Assembly (NCBI GenBank): GCA_014380255.1 | Contig: JACMKG010000059.1 | Location: 1-8,558 of the forward strand | Reading direction: 5' to 3' | Length of the DNA: 8,558 nucleotides | Source of the DNA: Prolixibacteraceae bacterium | GTDB lineage: Bacteria > Bacteroidota > Bacteroidia > Bacteroidales > Prolixibacteraceae | Shown here: one piece after another, positions 6,513-8,558 of the stretch | Layout of the letters: every line of letters starts with the position of its first letter | Numbering within the stretch: the stretch's first letter is position 1 | Notes under the pieces: model-generated | Seen by the model: the letters and a program-made list of their open reading frames with translations, nothing else | What the model was told of the DNA's origin: nothing | The model's database searches: none | Position numbers and translations under genes: made by a program

Positions 6513-6613
6513 TGATTGGAAAATGATTGGAATGTTGTTAGAAGGTTATTCGAATTATATTCGTGTCCATACGAACAACCTTCGAATCACCTTCGAACGA
6601 CCTTCGAATAACC
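6513..6613. repeat. Phased 11-base repeat array centred on TTCGAA
   Basis: Nine units follow one another at a period of 11 bases (one of 10): TTGGAA at 6516 and 6527, TTAGAA at 6538, TTCGAA at 6549, TTCGTG at 6560, TACGAA at 6570, then TTCGAA at 6581, 6592 and 6603. The last three sit in nearly identical ACCTTCGAA units starting at 6578, 6589 and 6600. GGTTATTCGAA (6544-6554) and TTCGAATAACC (6603-6613) also form an 11-base inverted repeat. A local stem, TTCGT/ACGAA, spans 6560-6575. The period is not a multiple of three, which argues against coding. Confidence 0.75.
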
Positions 6614-6683
6614 AGTAAATCGATGGGTTATAGAATACTAAAATCAAGGGGCATTTTGAACCCTGAAAAATGGCTTAAAAAAA

Positions 6684-6874
6684 TGGAATGGTTGAACAGA
6701 AATTCATGATACGTCTCAGTGCTACGCACCTGAAAAGCCACGCGGGCAGCTTATTCAACCATAATGACAGTGCTACGCATCTGGATAGCCGCGTTAGCGG
6801 AAATAGTATGGTAGAATTGGAATATCGCCCACAAACAGCCGCTTTAGCGGTGATACTAACTTGGAATAGATTCC
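6684..6874. repeat. REP-like intergenic element: tandem hairpins spaced about 50 bases
   Basis: CAGTGCTACGCACCTG at 6717-6732 recurs as CAGTGCTACGCATCTG at 6768-6783, 51 bases on, with one change. Each copy can fold on itself (GTGC-TAC-GCAC). Behind each lies a second small hairpin, GCC-ACGCG-GGC at 6737-6747 and CCGC-GTTA-GCGG at 6789-6800. A third, CCGC-TTTA-GCGG at 6839-6850, follows 50 bases later. The cluster also has ATGGTTGAA (6688-6696) inverted as TTCAACCAT (6754-6762), TAGTAT (6804-6809) inverted as ATACTA (6853-6858), and GGAAT-AG-ATTCC at 6863-6874. It resembles the multi-hairpin GTGCGTAGCAC-type repeats I recall between Bacteroidota genes. It is non-coding in all likelihood, although a 79-residue frame crosses it. 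Confidence 0.65.
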
Positions 6875-7049
6875 ATCTCATAAGGTTATTTAGTTGGATG
6901 TTCAGTTCAAATACCGAGAGGACTTAGTAGCACTTCCTGTTTGAACTACCGCTTTCTTATATTTGAAAACTTGCGTAAATTATTTATTTCTAATTCGATT
7001 GGAATGACTAAGTTTCTGCTTCTCAGTACGAACAAATCAGATAAATAAG

Positions 7050-7057
7050 TATTTTTG
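7050..7057 (+). promoter_or_regulatory. Putative -7 box for the hydrolase gene
   Basis: TATTTTTG matches TAnnTTTG exactly. No TTTG is found about 19 bases upstream, so support is partial. Transcription would start near 7062, giving a leader of about 70 bases before ATG 7133 that contains the overlapping palindromes. Confidence 0.4.
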
Positions 7058-7061
7058 AAGC

Positions 7062-7092
7062 GTGGATAATCCACTGTAAAATAAAACAGTGG
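7062..7092 (+). promoter_or_regulatory. Two overlapping, mutually exclusive palindromes in the hydrolase leader
   Basis: GTGGAT-A-ATCCAC (7062-7074) is a perfect palindrome. CCACTG (7071-7076), a 10-base A-rich loop and CAGTGG (7087-7092) form a second perfect 6-base stem. Both need CCAC at 7071-7074, so only one can form at a time. The first begins at the predicted transcription start. It could be an operator plus a leader hairpin or a simple two-state leader. No T-run follows either stem. Confidence 0.45.
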
Positions 7093-7132
7093 CTATCTGC
7101 GTTTATCTCGAACTTGTAGTAATATTGATACA

Positions 7133-8558
7133 ATGAATTCTGTAAACAGTTATTCATTCCCCGCACTGGTTGTAATGCTGATGTTGATTTGGGGAATTGG
7201 TTCACCGGTCTTTTCACAAAGTAGTTTTCCTGGAAAAGGTACTTACGACGGCAAAATTGGTAATGATCCCATCATCCTGATGGTTGATGAGAGTGACTCA
7301 ACGCTGGTAAAAGGCTATTATGTGCTGAACCGTGGAAAGTCGGTCGAGGAAAGCCATTCCTTCTCGCTGGGCCAAACGGGGAAAAGGAGCTTGTTCCAAT
7401 CCGATTTGTACTTGGGGAAGATGAAAGGAGCTAAAATCACCATGGATGATTTTGCGGGTACACTTTCCCTGTTGAATAAAAAGAAGAAATTCTTCTTCTG
7501 GAGGCAAAAAGCTGAATTGAATTTCCTGAGAAGGCCTGAAATAACTGTAACGCCTACAGAACGGTATAAACATGAGATATTCCCCAGGGTGGAGGTGAAA
7601 AGCGATCTTTTATACGGTAAGGCCAAAGGGTACTGGACCCATGTGCCCTATTCGGATGACCCGTATATTACCACCCTTAGCAAAGGGATGGTCAGGGCGT
7701 TCAACGACCCTGAGTTGCTGGACCTGAAACTGGATATTTATTACCCCAAGACCGATCTGTTTAAGAACAGGCCGCTGGTTATGCTCATTCACGGTGGAGC
7801 CTTTTATATAGGAAGCAAGGAATCGGCCTGTGAGCGTGAACTGGCCACCACCCTGGCCAGAAGAGGCTATGTGGTAGCTTCGATTGATTACCGCCTTGGG
7901 TTTAAGCTGCTGCCTGCCGATATTGAGATGAGTGCTTACCGGGCTATCCAGGATGCCCATGCTGCCCTTCGCTATTTAGCGCACAATGCCAAGGGGCTGG
8001 GAGTGGATCCCAACCAGATTTATGTGGGAGGAACCAGCGCGGGTGCCATGGCCTCGCTGAACGTAGCCTTTATGGATAACGATGAGCGCCCCGAACGAAT
8101 TAAGCAGGCCTTTCGGGAAGGCAGGCTGAACCGGATCGAAGAATCGGGTAATAAATACACCGAAAAGTTTACCATCAAAGGGGTGGTTAATTTTTGGGGC
8201 GCGGTGGCCGATCTGAATATTATTGACAGGGATGAACGAATTCCTGTACTGTCGGTTCATGGCACCGCCGATGATATTGTACCCTATGAAACCGATTACC
8301 CCTTCAGGAATGCCAGGATGATCAACCGTTTTGTGGTTGACAAGATGTATGGCTCGAAGCTGATTGATGACCGGCTGAAGATACTTGGCATCCGTAACCG
8401 GCTGGTTTCACTCGACGGATTAGGGCACGAGCCGGAGCTAGATAATTACAAGACCCTGAACCAGTGGATGGATACCATCAAGGGATACAGTACCCAGTTT
8501 TTTTATGAAGAAACGGCCCCGGAGATTAAATTGCCGGCCAGTCAGCTGAATGTATCTG
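7133..8558 (+). CDS. Exported alpha/beta hydrolase (esterase/lipase-like), C terminus beyond the window
   Basis: The frame opens at ATG 7133 and is uninterrupted for 475 residues to the right edge. Residues 1-28 form a signal peptide with a hydrophobic core (ALVVMLMLIW) and a likely cleavage after VFS, before Gln29. Residues 36-133 are beta-rich, starting GTYDGKIGNDPIILMV and ending before RRPEITVTP, and look like a separate small beta domain. From about 185 follows an alpha/beta-hydrolase domain: oxyanion motif HGGAF at 220-224, nucleophile elbow GTSAG with Ser302, probable acid Asp380 in GTADDIVPY, and His432 in GLGHEPE. This is the layout of carboxylesterases of the HGG type; the natural substrate cannot be read from the sequence. 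Residues 460 onward (APEIKLPASQLNVS) look like a linker into a further domain. A PKD-like and type IX secretion sorting domain would be usual in this phylum but is not visible. It is transcribed alone as far as seen. Confidence 0.9.
   Translation, partial: MNSVNSYSFPALVVMLMLIWGIGSPVFSQSSFPGKGTYDGKIGNDPIILMVDESDSTLVKGYYVLNRGKSVEESHSFSLGQTGKRSLFQSDLYLGKMKGAKITMDDFAGTLSLLNKKKKFFFWRQKAELNFLRRPEITVTPTERYKHEIFPRVEVKSDLLYGKAKGYWTHVPYSDDPYITTLSKGMVRAFNDPELLDLKLDIYYPKTDLFKNRPLVMLIHGGAFYIGSKESACERELATTLARRGYVVASIDYRLGFKLLPADIEMSAYRAIQDAHAALRYLAHNAKGLGVDPNQIYVGGTSAGAMASLNVAFMDNDERPERIKQAFREGRLNRIEESGNKYTEKFTIKGVVNFWGAVADLNIIDRDERIPVLSVHGTADDIVPYETDYPFRNARMINRFVVDKMYGSKLIDDRLKILGIRNRLVSLDGLGHEPELDNYKTLNQWMDTIKGYSTQFFYEETAPEIKLPASQLNVS

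Larger units (their letters stand above)
6076..7132. other. Gene-free region of about 1 kb, rich in repeats
   Basis: No convincing protein gene lies between the rpsA start and the hydrolase start. The short open frames here lack family resemblance or consist of repeat sequence. The region holds the rpsA promoter, a hairpin at 6241-6256, the inverted-repeat element 6275-6434, the 11-base array 6513-6613, the REP-like cluster 6684-6874 and the leader of the hydrolase gene. Between these I see nothing interpretable in 6158-6240, 6435-6512 and 6875-7049 beyond a 7-base inverted repeat (GTTCAAA 6905-6911 and TTTGAAC 6940-6946). No tRNA or known riboswitch was recognised. Confidence 0.7.

Noticed and set aside
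6688..6927. A 79-residue rightward open frame with a repeated SATHL peptide.
   Set aside because: The peptide repeat is simply the translation of the 51-base palindromic repeats. There is no family resemblance, and the same DNA has an open frame on the other strand.
7298..8260. Several leftward open frames across the hydrolase gene.
   Set aside because: The + strand frame has a signal peptide and a complete catalytic triad in order. The leftward frames are its shadows.

Overview
The window looks like a chromosomal segment of a Bacteroidota member, most likely of the Bacteroidales or a relative. The evidence is a DUF3822 protein (a family I know only from this phylum), a long S1 protein with an Ala/Pro/Lys-rich head and a Lys-rich tail, exact matches to the phylum's TAnnTTTG -7 promoter box ahead of several genes, and start codons without a convincing Shine-Dalgarno sequence. 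Most genes are housekeeping. I see no defence locus, CRISPR array, transposase, tRNA or rRNA.

Layout. Positions 1-1084 carry two leftward genes: a single-pass membrane protein (452-1084) followed by a DUF3822 protein cut by the window edge (1-442). Divergent from them, 1175-2599 encodes a short RecD-like SF1 DNA helicase. It converges with a leftward cluster transcribed in the order rpsA (ribosomal protein S1, 4114-6075), a STAS anti-sigma-factor antagonist (3710-4069) and rnz (ribonuclease Z, 2760-3692). The gaps are 44 and 17 bases with no visible terminator, so one transcript probably links translation, a possible partner-switching regulator and tRNA 3' maturation. At the right edge a rightward gene (7133 to beyond 8558) encodes an exported alpha/beta hydrolase with a Ser-Asp-His triad, behind an N-terminal beta-rich domain.

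The unusual material is non-coding. The 160-base convergent gap 2600-2759 holds three different degenerate arrays of period 7. The gene-free stretch 6076-7132 holds, in order: the rpsA promoter; a small hairpin; a 160-base element with 45-base near-perfect inverted arms, each made of four 8-base repeats; about nine phased 11-base units built around TTCGAA; a REP-like cluster of small hairpins with a spacing of about 50 bases; and a putative promoter followed by two overlapping, mutually exclusive palindromes ahead of the hydrolase gene. These repeats, rather than the genes, are the best candidates for something undescribed. Their function is unknown, and their genome-wide copy number cannot be judged from this window.
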